The notes: a model not told the origin generated them from the letters alone. Numbered from the stretch's first letter, positions 1 to 10,208 are shown. The stretch is DNA of 64,000 nt from Bacteroidia bacterium (GCA_016218155.1 JACREQ010000058.1:1-64000); one strand, 5' to 3'. Numbers and translations: made by a program.

Positions 1-109
1 TTCAGTTAACCGTTCTTTTTGAGTTTGAAAGTGTGTTATGGAATTTTGGCTGGTTTTCCGGCTGGTTAAGGATATAACCTCTTTGTAATAGCTTGAAAAA
101 CAATATACA

Positions 110-143
110 GGAGAGCTTGGTTCTTGAGCCTCTCTCTCCGCGG
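110..143 (+). other. Sequence resembling the 3' end of a tRNA-Ser (possible attachment-site relic)
   Basis: The stretch from about 119 to 143 (GGTTC, then AGCC, then CTCTCTCTCCGC) looks like the T-loop and 3' acceptor strand of a tRNA-Ser. GGAGAG at 110-115 can pair with CTCTCC at 134-139. No D-arm or anticodon arm can be drawn upstream, so this is not a functional tRNA. Duplicated tRNA 3' ends are often left at the edge of integrated elements, but no integrase is visible in this window. The call rests on resemblance only. Confidence 0.22.
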
Positions 144-163
144 ATAAGAGAATTAAAATTGTG

Positions 164-201
164 AAAAACCCCAGAAAAACATCTGTTTTTCTGGGGTTTT
201 T
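164..201. terminator. Perfect 17-bp bidirectional terminator hairpin
   Basis: AAAAACCCCAGAAAAAC at 164-180 and its exact reverse complement at 185-201 enclose a 4-nt loop (ATCT). The arms end in A-runs and T-runs, so the hairpin would terminate from either side. It lies about 50 bp beyond the stop of the minus-strand SprB-repeat gene and can also end whatever is transcribed rightward from before the window. Confidence 0.85.
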
Positions 202-251
202 TGTTTGTGGGTGTCCTTTTGCTTTTACACAAAAGTTTTCAACTATTTTTT

Positions 252-3200
252 TTAGTCTTTTATAAACTTTTTTACAAATTTTTCTCTCTTTTGATTTTCA
301 GCAGTTATAAAGTAAATTCCACTTGTTAATTTTTCAATATTAATTTGCTGAGTTGAAGAATTGGAAATATTCTTGATTATTAATAACCTACCTGTCATAT
401 CTTGAATATATATAGTTTCTAAAATATTATTTTCTGAAGCCATAACAAATATTTCAGTTGAAGCAGGGTTGGGGTATAACGAAATTTGGTTATTTAATCC
501 TTGATAAGGTGAACCCAAAATTTTGATCGTATTTATTGTAGTATTTGTTTTTACTGGTGCATTATAATCAAAATAAATATCTGCAGAATTTTTTATCTGT
601 GCTCCATCGTTTAATAATGGGTTTTGGTTAATAGAATAACATACTAGACCACAGCTTAATAATGGCTCCCAGTTTTCAGGATATAAATGAATATTATTAA
701 AAGTAAATTTTAGTACCCTGTTCTCGTTCATTTCTGCAATGTAATTTTTATTTGAAAACCCAAGTCTTAATGTTGATAAATCAAGATCACTATCTATTGT
801 ATCAATTATAACAACATTTTGTGCAAAATAATTTCCTATATTTTGAAAATGTATTATATAGTCAAGAACAGAATCTGAATTGCTTATGTAACCTTGGCTA
901 CCAACTCCTTTTGGAAATACTTCTTTGTAGTTGGGGTCAAATGGACCAATAACAACAATTTGTGTGTCATTAACATTATTCCATGGGGAATAATCTGAGA
1001 GCCAATTATTCATAGGTGGATTATATGCTGTAGTATCCCAGAAATTAACTGTAGTATTTATAGGAATATTTGTTGGAACAAAATAATTTGAAAGTAACAT
1101 TGTACCTTGACCTGGTAAAAGGGTTGGGAATCCTGAAGTAATATTATACCAATTAGGTTCGTTTATAGGATCGGGTTGGTTTAAAGCTACTGGGCTTGTT
1201 GAGAGATATTGAAGCTGTCCATCATTACTGTTTGATAATTGAATATTAGACTCAGGAACTGTTCCATCATTTTCAACAATTATAGAATGGTAATAATTGT
1301 TTCCGGGTATTGCAGGATTAAAATTGGTAGTTCTTATATGAATATCATGTAATGGATTTATATAATTCGCAAAATTTATGGTGTCAGCACAGCCAGAGCT
1401 TGCAGTAACTGTTAATGGAATTGAATTATTTTGACATGATGCCAGTGGATAAATATATTGTACTACTTCGGATATTGTATAACTTCCTGTAGGAACTTTA
1501 AATGAATAATACCCTTGGTTATTGGTAAAACTATATCCAAAAGGTGAACAATGTACCATAATATTTTGAACAGAATCTTCGCCAGTATTATAAATACAAT
1601 TTGTATTATTATCAACAAATACTCTTCCTGTAATTGTGCAATAACAGCTATCATTATTATGGTTATAGTCAACATAAGTTTGTTCCCATTTACTACAACC
1701 ATTTGCATCTATAACATTGCACCAGTAAAACCCTTTTTCTAGTCCGTTAATAGTTGCAGTATTCTGACCATTTGACCATGAAAAACTATAAGGGGGAGTA
1801 CCTCCGGTAGGATTTGCAGTAATGCTTCCATCATGATTGTACAAACATGTTGCTGCTGTAACATTAAACCCAATATGAACAGGACTTAATAAAATCAGAT
1901 TCTGACATCTTGTAAACGTACATCCAATATTGTCTGTAATTGTACATATATAGTAGCCTGGAGATAAATTTGAAATAGTAGAAGTATTTGCTCCATTACT
2001 CCATAAATATGTAAAAGGAGGTTCGGTACCATTACCAAATAATGTAATACTTCCATTATTATTTATCGGACAAGTTGGGGAAATTGCACTTGGATTACTA
2101 TAAAAATCACTCAAAGGATAAATTATTGCAGTTCCGGTTCTTTCACAACCAACAGCGTCTGTTACTTTAAATGAATAATTACCTGCTGGCATATTAATAA
2201 TTGAACTTCCTGTTTGTAGAGGTGATGTAAACCATACAATTGAATATGGTAAAGTTCCACCATTGATGTTTAACGTTACACTTCCGGTAGGAGTAGTGCA
2301 TGAGCTGGGAGTCGCACTATAATTTACAATTATTGGAGTATTTATTCCAATATAAATGTAATTATTTTTTGTGCATTGATTAGCATCTGTCACGGTTACT
2401 TGCAGATTTGTGTTTCCAGCTAAGTTGTTTATTGATTGTGAAGTTGCTCCATTGCTATAAATATATGTATATGGTGGAGTTCCTCCCGAACCAAAAGTAA
2501 TTACACTACCATTATTATTAGTACAAGTTGCATGGGTTATACTTGTATTTGCGTTAATTATTGTAGACTGATTAACGCTAAAATATTGAGATGAAGTGCA
2601 ATTTTGAGCATCAGTAACAGTCAGGTTATAATATCCGGAGGTTAAATTACTAATTGTAGAAGTACTTAAGCCATTTGACCAAAGAGTGCTGTATGGTGCT
2701 ATTCCACCAGTAATATTTGTTATAGTAGCTGTACCATTTGTGCAATTTGCATCCGTAGTATTTACATTATAATGAATTGGAGTTGTTTGGTAAATTGAAA
2801 TATTAGTATCAGGATAAAAATAGCCACAACCATTAATGTCTGTAACATATGCACAATAAGTACCTAGAGATAAAGTCATAGGATTACCGCTTCCAACCAA
2901 TGGACCCGGGCTCCAATTATGTCCTTCATACCAGGTTACAGATGCAGGCATATTTCCGCCATCAATAGTTATGTTTATGGTTCCACTTGTATTTGGGCAA
3001 ACAGGATTTGTTATAACAAGAGGGTAATCCGTTAAGAATGGACGTACTATACCTGTATTAAGTAAAAGATCGTTACCGAAATTATCATGAATATAAACAT
3101 ATGCCCCACTTGAGATATTATACATTGTATCTGTTAAAATTAATACATTTGAATGCGTCCCATTTCCATATTCAAAAGTAAGGGGGGGAGTTAGTCCAGA

Positions 3201-3356
3201 AGTTATTGTAGTAACTAATATTCCATCGCTATTACATGGCTGTTGTAATACAGTACAGAAACCTGTTTGAGCTTTTGCACTATTATTTGCATAAAATGTT
3301 ACAACAATTATTAGAATAACCGTTGTGCTTTTTAAAAAATGTAGTAGTGATTTCAT
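252..3356 (-). CDS. Secreted SprB-repeat protein with T9SS C-terminal sorting domain
   Basis: This is a 1034-aa surface or secreted protein. Residues 1-30 form a signal peptide ending near AKAQ. Residues about 119-560 hold six repeats with a Cys, a short Asn/Gly/Ser stretch, a GG-x-PPY-type turn and W-S-N-G, which is the SprB repeat pattern of Bacteroidota gliding adhesins. A CNA-B/carboxypeptidase-regulatory-like beta domain follows (about 570-660). Next comes a region starting DPNYKEVFPKG (about 803-945) that matches the DUF7619/DUF11-like family. Residues about 955-1034 are a T9SS type A sorting domain starting with SLYPNP. The export route is therefore the Sec system followed by T9SS. The ligand cannot be told from sequence. 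It is at most a third as long as classical SprB adhesins and has no gliding genes beside it, so an adhesive or matrix role is an inference. Confidence 0.85.
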   Translation of the reverse strand: MKSLLHFLKSTTVILIIVVTFYANNSAKAQTGFCTVLQQPCNSDGILVTTITSGLTPPLTFEYGNGTHSNVLILTDTMYNISSGAYVYIHDNFGNDLLLNTGIVRPFLTDYPLVITNPVCPNTSGTINITIDGGNMPASVTWYEGHNWSPGPLVGSGNPMTLSLGTYCAYVTDINGCGYFYPDTNISIYQTTPIHYNVNTTDANCTNGTATITNITGGIAPYSTLWSNGLSTSTISNLTSGYYNLTVTDAQNCTSSQYFSVNQSTIINANTSITHATCTNNNGSVITFGSGGTPPYTYIYSNGATSQSINNLAGNTNLQVTVTDANQCTKNNYIYIGINTPIIVNYSATPSSCTTPTGSVTLNINGGTLPYSIVWFTSPLQTGSSIINMPAGNYSFKVTDAVGCERTGTAIIYPLSDFYSNPSAISPTCPINNNGSITLFGNGTEPPFTYLWSNGANTSTISNLSPGYYICTITDNIGCTFTRCQNLILLSPVHIGFNVTAATCLYNHDGSITANPTGGTPPYSFSWSNGQNTATINGLEKGFYWCNVIDANGCSKWEQTYVDYNHNNDSCYCTITGRVFVDNNTNCIYNTGEDSVQNIMVHCSPFGYSFTNNQGYYSFKVPTGSYTISEVVQYIYPLASCQNNSIPLTVTASSGCADTINFANYINPLHDIHIRTTNFNPAIPGNNYYHSIIVENDGTVPESNIQLSNSNDGQLQYLSTSPVALNQPDPINEPNWYNITSGFPTLLPGQGTMLLSNYFVPTNIPINTTVNFWDTTAYNPPMNNWLSDYSPWNNVNDTQIVVIGPFDPNYKEVFPKGVGSQGYISNSDSVLDYIIHFQNIGNYFAQNVVIIDTIDSDLDLSTLRLGFSNKNYIAEMNENRVLKFTFNNIHLYPENWEPLLSCGLVCYSINQNPLLNDGAQIKNSADIYFDYNAPVKTNTTINTIKILGSPYQGLNNQISLYPNPASTEIFVMASENNILETIYIQDMTGRLLIIKNISNSSTQQINIEKLTSGIYFITAENQKREKFVKKFIKD

Positions 3357-3438
3357 ATAAATAAGGTTGGTAATAAAATATTATTAATATTTAATTTCTT
3401 TATTATATAAAACAAATAAAAAGGTAAATGGTTGCCTG

Positions 3439-3473
3439 TGAAAAACAATAATATATTAAATTATTGTTTTTCA
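3439..3473. terminator. AT-rich 13-bp terminator hairpin
   Basis: TGAAAAACAATAA at 3439-3451 is the exact reverse complement of 3461-3473, with a 9-nt loop. It starts 14 nt beyond the stop codon of the minus-strand gene at 3487 and gives a U-rich 3' arm on that strand. It probably ends the SulP/117-aa transcript. Confidence 0.6.
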
Positions 3474-3486
3474 GAAGTATATTTTA

Positions 3487-3840
3487 TTATTCCTTCAAAT
3501 CAATAGTGAGTTCTTTACTCATAACATATGATTTTATAGAAGAAAATGGTATTACTGTAATTCCTGATACAGTAGCTTTTGTGTTATCAGTATAATAATA
3601 CAGAAAAATTGAAGTGGCTGTTAATTCTACTTTTGTTTTATCACCACTATATGTAGCATAAGTATATCTGCTGGTGCCATCAGTATAGAAAGTTTTTGAG
3701 TTATTTAAATATACATTATCAAATTTGGTAACTCCTGCTTTTGTCATTGAGGTTTCGAAATCAAGTTTTGTAACCTGTGCAAAACTGTTAATACAGATAG
3801 CTACAATAATTGCTGATGTTAAGAAGAATGATTTTTTCAT
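3487..3840 (-). CDS. Small secreted protein of unknown function (117 aa)
   Basis: I do not recognise a family. Residues 1-22 are a clean Sec signal peptide ending SFAQ, so the mature protein of about 95 aa is periplasmic or outer-membrane associated. The mature part is rich in Thr, Tyr, Lys and beta-branched residues and is probably a small beta-sheet domain. It contains no cysteine. The start follows the SulP stop codon by 28 bp on the same strand, so the two are likely cotranscribed. A strong AT-rich hairpin follows the stop. Confidence 0.6.
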   Translation of the reverse strand: MKKSFFLTSAIIVAICINSFAQVTKLDFETSMTKAGVTKFDNVYLNNSKTFYTDGTSRYTYATYSGDKTKVELTATSIFLYYYTDNTKATVSGITVIPFSSIKSYVMSKELTIDLKE

Positions 3841-3868
3841 TGTTTTGTTGTTTAAAGTGTTTAGAAAT

Positions 3869-5587
3869 TTATTTAGAATCAGAATTTTCGAATTTTAATT
3901 TTTCCTGCATTTCTGCATCTGTTAATGTATGAACAATTACATCATGTATAGAATCTCTTCTGCTAACATGTCCTAATAAATGTTCGACATCTTCGAATCT
4001 TAAAATATCACGAACCTCGGAATGGGCTTCGGCTACTTTAAATGAAATACCCTTAGCAGCAAGATTTTCATAAAATCTTTTAATAAGTCTTGCGCCACTA
4101 GAATCAATATATGCAGATGTACTTAAATCAAAAATTACAACTTTAATTATTGATTCTTCTTTAAGTATTCTTTCCCAAATAACATTATATACATTTGAGA
4201 CATTAAAATAAACTAAAGGAGATTCTACTCTGAATAACAAAACACCAGGTAAGATCTCATTATCAGGATGTCTTTTTATATCGGTATAACGATTTGTACC
4301 AGGTATTCTACCTAGTATTGCAATATGTGGACTTGATACGGTTCTGATTATTAATAATAAGGAAGCAAGTGCTGCAATTAAAACACCGTTTAAAATACCG
4401 AAACTTATAACACTTAACAATGCAAGTAAAGCAATAATAAAATCAAACTTATTTACTTTACGCATTCTGTTAAGCTCTTTAAAATCTATAAGCCCAGATA
4501 CAGCAATAAGTACAATTGATGCGAGTATTACTGTTGGTAAATTTTTTAACAATCCTGTAAAAAACAATAAGCAAATACCAATACAAATTGATGCAAACAC
4601 AAGTGCCATCGGAGTTTTAGCTCCGGCTTTTTCGTTTACTGCAGATTGTGATAATCCGCCACTTACCGGGTAACCATGACCAAAAGATGTAGCTAAATTC
4701 GAGAGGCCTAAAGCAAGTAATTCCTGACGTGCGTCAATATCGTAACCATTTTTTTGTGCAATAGCTTTGGCAGCCGAAACACTTTCAATATATGCTAAAA
4801 GAAAACATGCAAATGCAAGTGGAAGCACGCTATTAATATCTTCCCAATTAAAATTAGGAATATGTAATTGAGGTAATCCTGCTGGTATATCTCCAACTGT
4901 TTTAAATCCTAATCCGCCAATAGATGTTAATGTTATTACAATTATTGAAAGCACAACTACAACTAAAGTGACAGGCTTACCAGGTAGAAATTTTTTACCA
5001 AGAATCATCAATCCTATTGCAACTAAACCGAAAATTAAAACATAAATATTTGTATCAGGAATTTGATGATAAATATTAATAACCCTATTGAAAAAATCGT
5101 CGCCCCCACCAGATATTCCTAATAATTTGGGCACCTGTGTTAATCCTATTGTGATAGCAGCACCGGCCTTAAAACCAACAAGTACGGTTTCGCTAATGAA
5201 ATTTATAATACTACTTAAATGTAAAATATAAGCTAAAAAACTCATAGCTGCAAAAACAAGTGCAGTAAGTGAAGAAAGATCAAGCCATCTTTGTGTATCG
5301 CCATTGGATAAAGTTGCAAGGGTTACACCAATTAACATAGAAATTGCAGAAGTTGGACCAATTGCGAGTTGTTTTCCGGTTCCTAACATAGCGTAAAATA
5401 ATCCGCCTAATAAATATCCGAAAATTCCATACTGAGGTGGTAAACCTGCTAGTGTTGCATAAGCCAGCGAAACCGGAATTGCGTATGCTGCTAAAGTTAT
5501 CCCAGCTACCGCATCGTATCCTAAAAGTTTTAAAGTATATGATGGTAACCATTCAAGTGCTGGGAAAAGCTTTTTTATGTTAATCAT
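3869..5587 (-). CDS. SulP-family anion transporter with STAS domain
   Basis: This 572-aa inner-membrane transporter belongs to the SLC26/SulP family of sulfate, bicarbonate or other anion permeases. Residues about 10-420 hold the hydrophobic transport core, including the N-terminal stretch YAIPVSLAYATLAGLPPQYG typical of SulP TM1. Residues about 440-555 form a cytoplasmic STAS domain with the conserved IDSSGARL turn. Length and order are normal for the family. No sulfate assimilation, carbonic anhydrase or nutrient operon adjoins it, so the substrate is not known. It is followed closely by the 117-aa secreted protein gene. Confidence 0.92.
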   Translation of the reverse strand: MINIKKLFPALEWLPSYTLKLLGYDAVAGITLAAYAIPVSLAYATLAGLPPQYGIFGYLLGGLFYAMLGTGKQLAIGPTSAISMLIGVTLATLSNGDTQRWLDLSSLTALVFAAMSFLAYILHLSSIINFISETVLVGFKAGAAITIGLTQVPKLLGISGGGDDFFNRVINIYHQIPDTNIYVLIFGLVAIGLMILGKKFLPGKPVTLVVVVLSIIVITLTSIGGLGFKTVGDIPAGLPQLHIPNFNWEDINSVLPLAFACFLLAYIESVSAAKAIAQKNGYDIDARQELLALGLSNLATSFGHGYPVSGGLSQSAVNEKAGAKTPMALVFASICIGICLLFFTGLLKNLPTVILASIVLIAVSGLIDFKELNRMRKVNKFDFIIALLALLSVISFGILNGVLIAALASLLLIIRTVSSPHIAILGRIPGTNRYTDIKRHPDNEILPGVLLFRVESPLVYFNVSNVYNVIWERILKEESIIKVVIFDLSTSAYIDSSGARLIKRFYENLAAKGISFKVAEAHSEVRDILRFEDVEHLLGHVSRRDSIHDVIVHTLTDAEMQEKLKFENSDSK

Positions 5588-5676
5588 AATTTGTTTTTAA
5601 CAATGTGTTCTTAATTCAAAATTATTATTTAAATGTTAAACTTAAGAAGGATTTGCTTATAATAATTATAAAATTA

Positions 5677-7176
5677 TTAATTAAAAGTGTATTCATATAA
5701 TGAAGCGTCTGGATAGTTTTTTACCATTTTAATTGGAAAATGTATGTTATCTTTTATGAGTATTATTGTATCTTGTTTAATTGTAACTACATTGTTTAAA
5801 AGTCCTTTACTACAAATTAATAAATAACCATTTGGTTTTTCAGTAACAATTCTTTTTATTTCATCAGAAATAAAATTTAAATCACTGTTTTGATCAACTA
5901 ATACTATGTTATTTCTTGGTAAGTTAGACATAAAAGCAATGCAATAAGTACTTTCCCAATTCCAAAAATCAATAATTAACCCTGATTTTATGCTAACATT
6001 TGATTTTACAATATTATTTATTTCATTAGCTTCTTTACTTAATAATCTGGGGATGGGTCTTGCTCCTTTTGAGCTATATGCAAAAGCTAAAATAAAACCT
6101 GTAAAGCCAAAAACTAACGCCATTATAATTTTCTTTTTATTTAATGTATTAAAATAATACCCAAACATTGGAAAACATATTATGAATAAGGTAATTGTAA
6201 ATCGATGCTGTAATAATAGCGAGCCTCTTAATGTATTAAATAAGAAAATAATAAATACTATCGAAAATACAATGCTAAATGTTATTATTGTTTTTTTATA
6301 TTCAATATTTTTATATGTTTTTATTATCGTTTTGATAAAATAAAAAAATGCGATAGGTCCAAATGCAAATATTAATGACAAAGGGTAAAACCAAATTCTT
6401 CTTAAGAAACTTTCTATAGAATCAATTTTATTTGTTTCAGTTGCTAAGTCTGCCCATTTAAAACTATTTAAAAAATATCCGCTATCTAAATAGTTTGATA
6501 TAAGCCATATGCATGGAAAAATTAAAGCTGTGGAATTAAAAACAAGAAAATCTTTTTTAGAATATTTTATTAATATTAAAATTGAAAATAATGTTGAAAG
6601 TATCCATATTTCATATCTAAAACCACCGGCTATACTTGTTATTAAACCTCCTAAAAAAACATATAGTATTTTTTTTTCATCAAGTCCTTTGTATAGTAAA
6701 TTAGCTGATAATATAACAAAGAATAGATAAGGTGTCTCAGCTAAAGTTAATAAGCTAAGTCTAAAAATAATTGGTGAAAGTGAGAATAAAAAACAAAGAA
6801 TTAGAGCAGTGCTTTCATTGTGTAATCTCTTGAAAAAGAAATATAATGGGAAAAGTGTAGCACTGCTCAAAACAATATTTAAAATTAACGGAGTATAAAA
6901 TTGATTGTTTAATATTTTAAGTGCGCTACCCATAAGATAAAAATGAAAAGGACCCCAATTTCCACCTTTTATCCAATATGGATTTTTTAACCAGCCTAAT
7001 GAAATAAAAATTCTTGAAACACCATCTGAATCAACTGTATGAATCAAAGGCAACAAGCAAAGTTTAACGATTAGCAATGATATGCTAAATAGAATAAGCC
7101 TTTTAAAAGTGTCATTAAAATAAAATTGTTTTTCAATTTGTTTGGAATTATTAATTATTAAATTTCCTTTACTCAT
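5677..7176 (-). CDS. Multi-pass membrane glycosyltransferase (GT39/ArnT-like)
   Basis: This 499-aa protein has about ten or more predicted membrane segments and a large loop after the first one. It ends in a soluble domain (about 385-499). The opening (hydrophobic helix, then HTVDSDGVSRIFISLGWLKNP, a loop with an acidic residue) fits the GT-C fold of the PMT_2/ArnT superfamily, which uses lipid-linked sugars at the outer face of the inner membrane. Acceptor and sugar cannot be inferred. Bacteroidota often carry such stand-alone enzymes for glycosylation of secreted proteins or lipids. It stands alone, with the SulP gene 89 bp downstream. The family call is moderate, since the key acidic motifs are weakly defined here. 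Confidence 0.65.
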   Translation of the reverse strand: MSKGNLIINNSKQIEKQFYFNDTFKRLILFSISLLIVKLCLLPLIHTVDSDGVSRIFISLGWLKNPYWIKGGNWGPFHFYLMGSALKILNNQFYTPLILNIVLSSATLFPLYFFFKRLHNESTALILCFLFSLSPIIFRLSLLTLAETPYLFFVILSANLLYKGLDEKKILYVFLGGLITSIAGGFRYEIWILSTLFSILILIKYSKKDFLVFNSTALIFPCIWLISNYLDSGYFLNSFKWADLATETNKIDSIESFLRRIWFYPLSLIFAFGPIAFFYFIKTIIKTYKNIEYKKTIITFSIVFSIVFIIFLFNTLRGSLLLQHRFTITLFIICFPMFGYYFNTLNKKKIIMALVFGFTGFILAFAYSSKGARPIPRLLSKEANEINNIVKSNVSIKSGLIIDFWNWESTYCIAFMSNLPRNNIVLVDQNSDLNFISDEIKRIVTEKPNGYLLICSKGLLNNVVTIKQDTIILIKDNIHFPIKMVKNYPDASLYEYTFN

Positions 7177-7296
7177 ATTTTTTTATTAATTCTAAAAATA
7201 ATTAATTTGTTCAAATGTATTAAATAAATTAATTCTCAAACTAGTTTATCATTTTATATTTAGTATTTTGTATTTATTTTTAGATTCAATATTACT

Positions 7297-7329
7297 GTTT
7301 AAATAATTTATTCATTAAAATTATCTTTG
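7297..7329 (+). promoter_or_regulatory. Bacteroidota house-keeping promoter for the T9SS gene at 7374
   Basis: The -7 element TATCTTTG (7322-7329) fits the TAnnTTTG consensus, and a GTTT-like -33 element lies at 7297-7300 with about 21 nt between. Transcription would start near 7336, leaving a leader of about 38 nt. Confidence 0.5.
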
Positions 7330-7373
7330 TGCAACTTTTATGCATTTGTAACTGTCTAATTTAAAACTAAAAT

Positions 7374-10052
7374 ATGAAAGCAGCATTATTCTTTTGTTTT
7401 AATCTTATTATTCTTAGTGCATTTTCTCAAGTAGGTAAAGATTGTGCAAATCCCAATATTATTAATTCATTACCTTTTTCATTTACTGGAACTACAAGCG
7501 GTTATGGAATGGATTATCAGGTTGGACCAAATAATACTACGTATATGTCAGGTAATGATTATGTATTGCAATTTCATCCAGCTACAAATATGAATATCTC
7601 AATCAATTTATTAAATACAAATTCATTATGTGGTTTGTTCTTATTTAATAATTGTCCTGATGCTCCTGGTGTACATTGCGTTTCATATGTAGAAGCTGCC
7701 AGTGGTAACCCATCTCTGTATAATATTGCAGTTTATAGCGATACAGTATATTATATAATAATTGATACTTATAATGTTGCAAATTTATTTCCATCAACTA
7801 CTTTTAATATTAATGTTGTTGAAGCATTTAGCATCGACCTGGAGGCAGTAATGTTACGTGCACCAAGAACTAGTTGTTCTTTAACTGATACTGCAGGAGT
7901 TGTTTTGTTATACAAAAATATGGGAAACGATACTTTGTATAATGTTCCTGTAGGTTATCAAATTGACAATAACCCACCGGTAATAGAGACCCATTCAGAT
8001 CAGATTTTACCATATCAGAGCTATTACTACACATTTAATACTCGTGCTGATCTTACAATTTCAAATAAAACATATAATTTTAAAATATTTACTGCCTATG
8101 TTGGTGATGTAAATAGCTCTAATGACACCATTTATTTTCCAATAACAAATAACAATAGTGTAAGTACATTTCCATATTTTCAGGATTTTGAATCCAATAC
8201 TGTTGGTTGGACTACAGCTTGGATAGATCAAACTCATCCAGGTTCAAGTTGGCAATGGGGAACACCTGCAAAGACTACAATTAATTCAGCTGCTTCAGGT
8301 ACTAAGTGCTGGGTAACAGATACAATTGGAAATTATTTGTCTAATGAGAATTCATATGTCATAGGTCCCTGTTTTGATTTTAGTTCATTAACTCTGCCTG
8401 TTTTAGAATTTGATTTATGGTATAAAACTGCAACTGCGGATATTGCACAGATTGAATACACAACTGATAATGTTTTTTTTCAAAATATGAACTGGCATAG
8501 ATTAGGTAATACCGGTGACGGAAATAATTGGTATAATACACCATCAGGGTATTCAAGTTCTGGTTGGAATGGATCAAGTGGAGGATGGTTGCATGCCCGA
8601 CATGCACTTGATTCATTAATTGGAAAGCCATTTGTGATTTTTAGAATTGTTTTTAGAGGTGGTGTTAATGGTGTTGATGAAGGAATTGCAATAGATAATA
8701 TTAAGATATCAGAATCACCATTGAATGATTTGTCAGTTGACCAGATTATTGAACCAATTGGAAGTTGCAGATTGACTGTTACGGATTCTGTAAAAGTTAA
8801 AATAATAAATCATGGAATGAATTCTATTCACGATTTTGATGTAAAATGCTCTGTTGATGGTGGTATTACTTATGTTACGGAAACAATTGCAGATACTTTA
8901 GACTTTCAGGAATCAATGATTTATAAGTTTAATTCTACATTCAATTTTGGTGCAGATGGTTTATATAAAGTAATTGCAACAACTGCTTTGCCATCCGAGC
9001 AAAACACTTCAAATGATACCGCTTATGCAGATGTAATGCATTATTCGTTGATTTCTAATTATCCATATGTTGAAAATTTTGAAACAAATAATGGTAATTG
9101 GTATGCAACTGGATTAAATTCTTCATGGCAATGGGGTGTTGTAGCAGATACGGCTTTAACTACAGCATCATCCGGAACACATGCATGGGCAACTAATTTA
9201 ACAGGTTATCATAATCTTGCTGAAAGATCTTATGTTACAAGTCCGTGTATTGATTTAACGTCAATGCAAAACCCTATGTTAAAGATGATGATATGGTATA
9301 AAGAAACATACCCTACATATTGTCAGTTAAAAATTTCAACTGATGGTGGAAATGTTTATTCTGCATTAGGTTCAGCAAGCGATCCAGATTGGTATAATGC
9401 CGGATATTCATGGACATATTCATCATTAGGATGGAAGCAGGTAAAGCATTCTTTAAAAAACTATATTAGTGTGCAAGATGTTAGATTGCAGTTTTATTTT
9501 GAAGGGACTGTACAAAATAAAGGTTTTGCTTTTGACAGTATAGTTATTTGTGATGCCCCATTAGCTTCATTTACAGAAATAAATAATAAAGGTTGGCAGG
9601 TAAAGTTTAATAATACGTCAACACTAATGGATTCTTGTAAATGGGATTTTAATGATGGATCATTTTCAACTGAAATAAACCCGGTACATCCATATGCCAG
9701 TTCTGATACTGTTTTGGTGACTTTAATAGTGTATAATTCATGTGGATCTGATACTATTAAAAAGTGGGTTCACCCAAAATATGTTGGTATAACTGATAAT
9801 CAAATTGAAAGTATGGTTAACCTATATCCTAATCCTGTTAAAGATGAATTAAATGTTGAATTGATGGGAGGAATTGGGAACTGTGTTATAGAAATAAACA
9901 ATGTTCAGGGAGAAACCGTTATTCTTAAAAATATTAATATAATTCAGAAGTCTAAAGTTCTTATTCCAACAAACAAATTAGCTTCTGGGTTGTATTATGT
10001 TAAGATTAGTAGATCGAAAGGTATTCTTAATAGAAAGATTGTGAAATATTAG
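7374..10052 (+). CDS. Multidomain secreted protein with T9SS sorting domain
   Basis: This 892-aa extracellular protein has a signal peptide at residues 1-19 (ending FSQ). Two CARDB-like beta domains are seen (about 155-255 and 450-560). Each precedes a jelly-roll, MAM/concanavalin-like domain of about 170 residues (267-445 and 562-725) with the repeated pattern F-E-x-N-x-G-W, then WQWG. A PKD domain follows (about 731-805, with WDFNDGS and a V-T-L-I-V-Y-N strand). The T9SS type A domain begins NLYPNP near 815. The two MAM-like units align with each other and probably arose by duplication. There is no catalytic domain that I recognise. An adhesive or carbohydrate-binding role is an inference from the domain set. 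Confidence 0.85.
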   Translation: MKAALFFCFNLIILSAFSQVGKDCANPNIINSLPFSFTGTTSGYGMDYQVGPNNTTYMSGNDYVLQFHPATNMNISINLLNTNSLCGLFLFNNCPDAPGVHCVSYVEAASGNPSLYNIAVYSDTVYYIIIDTYNVANLFPSTTFNINVVEAFSIDLEAVMLRAPRTSCSLTDTAGVVLLYKNMGNDTLYNVPVGYQIDNNPPVIETHSDQILPYQSYYYTFNTRADLTISNKTYNFKIFTAYVGDVNSSNDTIYFPITNNNSVSTFPYFQDFESNTVGWTTAWIDQTHPGSSWQWGTPAKTTINSAASGTKCWVTDTIGNYLSNENSYVIGPCFDFSSLTLPVLEFDLWYKTATADIAQIEYTTDNVFFQNMNWHRLGNTGDGNNWYNTPSGYSSSGWNGSSGGWLHARHALDSLIGKPFVIFRIVFRGGVNGVDEGIAIDNIKISESPLNDLSVDQIIEPIGSCRLTVTDSVKVKIINHGMNSIHDFDVKCSVDGGITYVTETIADTLDFQESMIYKFNSTFNFGADGLYKVIATTALPSEQNTSNDTAYADVMHYSLISNYPYVENFETNNGNWYATGLNSSWQWGVVADTALTTASSGTHAWATNLTGYHNLAERSYVTSPCIDLTSMQNPMLKMMIWYKETYPTYCQLKISTDGGNVYSALGSASDPDWYNAGYSWTYSSLGWKQVKHSLKNYISVQDVRLQFYFEGTVQNKGFAFDSIVICDAPLASFTEINNKGWQVKFNNTSTLMDSCKWDFNDGSFSTEINPVHPYASSDTVLVTLIVYNSCGSDTIKKWVHPKYVGITDNQIESMVNLYPNPVKDELNVELMGGIGNCVIEINNVQGETVILKNINIIQKSKVLIPTNKLASGLYYVKISRSKGILNRKIVKY

Positions 10053-10092
10053 AGAATTCTCAAATTACAGGTAATTTTTATTTCATCCATTT

Positions 10093-10185
10093 TGTCATTC
10101 TGTCCGCCGCGGCGGAGTAGTGAAGAATCTAGTGTAGTATTGCGAAATAGATCCTTCATTCCGCAATGCTACATTCAGGATGACA
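10093..10185. repeat. Extragenic repeat with nested GC palindrome
   Basis: The element is a long imperfect hairpin. TGTCATTCTG at 10093-10102 pairs with CAGGATGACA at 10176-10185 (one mismatch), and TGTAGTATTGCG pairs with CGCAATGCTACA further in. Next to the left arm sits the perfect palindrome TCCGCCGCGGCGGA (10103-10116). The outer sequence resembles a GTCATTCTG...GAAGAATCT extragenic repeat that I recall as widespread in Bacteroidota genomes. It lies between convergent genes and may act as a terminator. Confidence 0.7.
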
Positions 10186-10208
10186 AAACACACAGCTTGT
10201 TTTTAGTC

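Noticed and set aside
2-232. 76-codon minus-strand reading frame at the window start
   Set aside because: It runs through the perfect terminator hairpin and the tRNA-like fragment and has no protein-like features, so I regard it as chance.
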